A stretch of 54,893 nt of DNA, from the NCBI GenBank assembly GCA_012519425.1, contig JAAYQF010000022.1, forward strand, positions 1 through 54,893. Reading direction: 5' to 3'. A program made the translations under genes and the position numbers. Shown here piece by piece: positions 54,033 through 54,893 of this stretch. Origin of the DNA: Bacteroidales bacterium (GTDB lineage Bacteria > Bacteroidota > Bacteroidia > Bacteroidales > Paludibacteraceae). Within the stretch, counting starts at the first letter, position 1, and every line of letters starts with the position of its first letter. The notes below the pieces were generated by a model. The model was not told where the DNA came from, searched no databases, and saw only the letters and a list, made by a program, of their open reading frames with translations.

Positions 54033-54893
54033 TTAATCTTCTGTTTCCTCCTCTGGTTCGGATCCTATTTCAGCCTTGTATGTCAAATAATCCTCAATTG
54101 TGAGTCCTGACCTTGTCAATGCAAAATTATGCTCCGAAATCACCAAAGGAAAAACCTGCAATTGCTGCATCAATTTACCAATTTCTTCGTCTTCGGACAC
54201 TGCCGACAAATACCAGGCTGCATCTTCATAATCATCAAACTCATATACCGACAAAGCATTTCTGGAATCATCGATTTTACTGATGTTCAACTCAAAATCT
54301 TCCAGCAGGAACCTGGAAAAGTTGAATATTGCCAGCTGAAACTGCAAATCGTACAATGCTTCTTCCGGTTGGGGTGAAATCAGTACGATACGGTGCAAGG
54401 CTTCCCTGTCGGGTTTGAATGACAAGCCAACATCCCCTTCTTCTGCTTCATCTATGCCCATTTCAACTTCACGACGCGCGAGGATGGAACCGTGCATTGT
54501 GCCATGCTGCGCTTCCCTCCCCTGCATCAGCAAAGCAATGATATCTTTGGAAATGCTGCTTACATCACTTTCGGGGTAAGCATCTATCAATTGATTTAAA
54601 GTCTCTTCAAAGATGTCCTGATCCTGTGTTTTCCCAATGCTGAGGGCTTTCAAAAAAAGAAACTTCGGCATCAGGGGACTCAAGGGATATTGTTGAGAAA
54701 TCTCATCAACCATATGGAGAACTTCCGGGAACTCATTCCGGTTGAAAGCCTCGTAAACCATCCTGTACAGAGAATCCTGTTCTTCGAACATCCGCTGCTT
54801 GGTCTCTATGAAACCCGGCTGACTCAGCAACTCCGCGTATTGCACATCCGGATAATTTTCAATCAGTCTCATGCGATACTGTTCTGCTTCAGC
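54033..54893 (-). CDS. porW: C-terminal part of T9SS lipoprotein PorW/SprE
   Basis: 287 codons of a frame that is open at the right edge, so the gene starts outside the window. The fragment has a TPR-like beginning (RLIENYPDVQYAELL, FNRNEFPEVLHMVDEISQQYPLSPLMPKFLFLKALSIGKT in part, LIDAYPES) and a globular C-terminus with FSRFLLEDFELNISKIDDSRNALSVYEF and FPLVISEHNFALTRSGLTIEDYL. That order is the C-terminal half of SprE/PorW, the outer-membrane TPR lipoprotein needed for T9SS function. The stop lies 30 bases ahead of porX, implying one operon. The family call is from memory of the C-terminus. Confidence 0.75.
   Translation of the reverse strand, partial: AEAEQYRMRLIENYPDVQYAELLSQPGFIETKQRMFEEQDSLYRMVYEAFNRNEFPEVLHMVDEISQQYPLSPLMPKFLFLKALSIGKTQDQDIFEETLNQLIDAYPESDVSSISKDIIALLMQGREAQHGTMHGSILARREVEMGIDEAEEGDVGLSFKPDREALHRIVLISPQPEEALYDLQFQLAIFNFSRFLLEDFELNISKIDDSRNALSVYEFDDYEDAAWYLSAVSEDEEIGKLMQQLQVFPLVISEHNFALTRSGLTIEDYLTYKAEIGSEPEEETED

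Overview
This window reads as a chromosomal segment of a Bacteroidales bacterium (phylum Bacteroidota), closest in flavour to the Porphyromonas/Dysgonomonas side of the order. Evidence: a SusC/SusD pair next to a hybrid two-component regulator; type IX secretion (T9SS) genes (porX, 3' part of porW/sprE) plus two proteins with T9SS C-terminal sorting domains; a Bacteroides-type serine palmitoyltransferase; an S46 dipeptidyl-peptidase; an ornithine carbamoyltransferase of the succinyl-ornithine type; and several TTG-N19/20-TAnnTTTG promoters, the Bacteroidota housekeeping form. No rRNA, tRNA or CRISPR array was seen.

Layout. 1-0.9 kb: the start of a capsule/exopolysaccharide export lipoprotein gene, running off the left edge. 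1-14.7 kb: housekeeping genes (rpsO-hisS on minus; tig, clpP-clpX, recQ, etfB-etfA-acyl-CoA dehydrogenase and spt on plus). The spaces after tig and etfB hold two copies of one interspersed element (family A), and etfA and the dehydrogenase are separated by an S23-type four-helix-bundle gene between inverted GAAGTTA-rich tracts. 14.8-32.3 kb: a glycan locus centred on a 1308-residue hybrid two-component regulator. On one side are two T9SS-sorted GLUG-repeat proteins. On the other is an apparent operon of two GH16-like proteins, SusC, SusD, an aryl-sulfotransferase-like lipoprotein and a GH20 hexosaminidase. All four small secreted proteins share one N-terminal module, and a TTTCGGA-containing motif precedes three of the transcription units, so the locus looks like one regulon.

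32.3-41 kb: a Stealth-type sugar-phosphate transferase with a possible leader attenuator, a DPP7-type exopeptidase, and a large TPR protein paired with an outer-membrane barrel. 41.2-43 kb: a RhuM-family gene apparently inserted beside a lipoprotein gene. 43-52.3 kb: a minus-strand run with a LolC/E-type permease, rbfA, cysS, ruvB, a GldA-like ATPase, an M20 deacylase, an esterase, argB, apt and argF', which includes part of a succinylated arginine pathway. 52.4-54.9 kb: porX and the 3' end of porW/sprE, linking T9SS regulation to the T9SS cargo seen earlier.

The less ordinary content is (i) the regulator-centred glycan locus with a shared secreted module and a sulfotransferase where a sulfatase would be expected, (ii) the S23-protein element that resembles a 23S rRNA intervening sequence but lies inside an operon, and (iii) at least three families of small palindromic interspersed elements, one nested inside another and one always placed in the leader of a secreted-protein gene. 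All functional calls rest on reading motifs and remembered family features; no database search was run.
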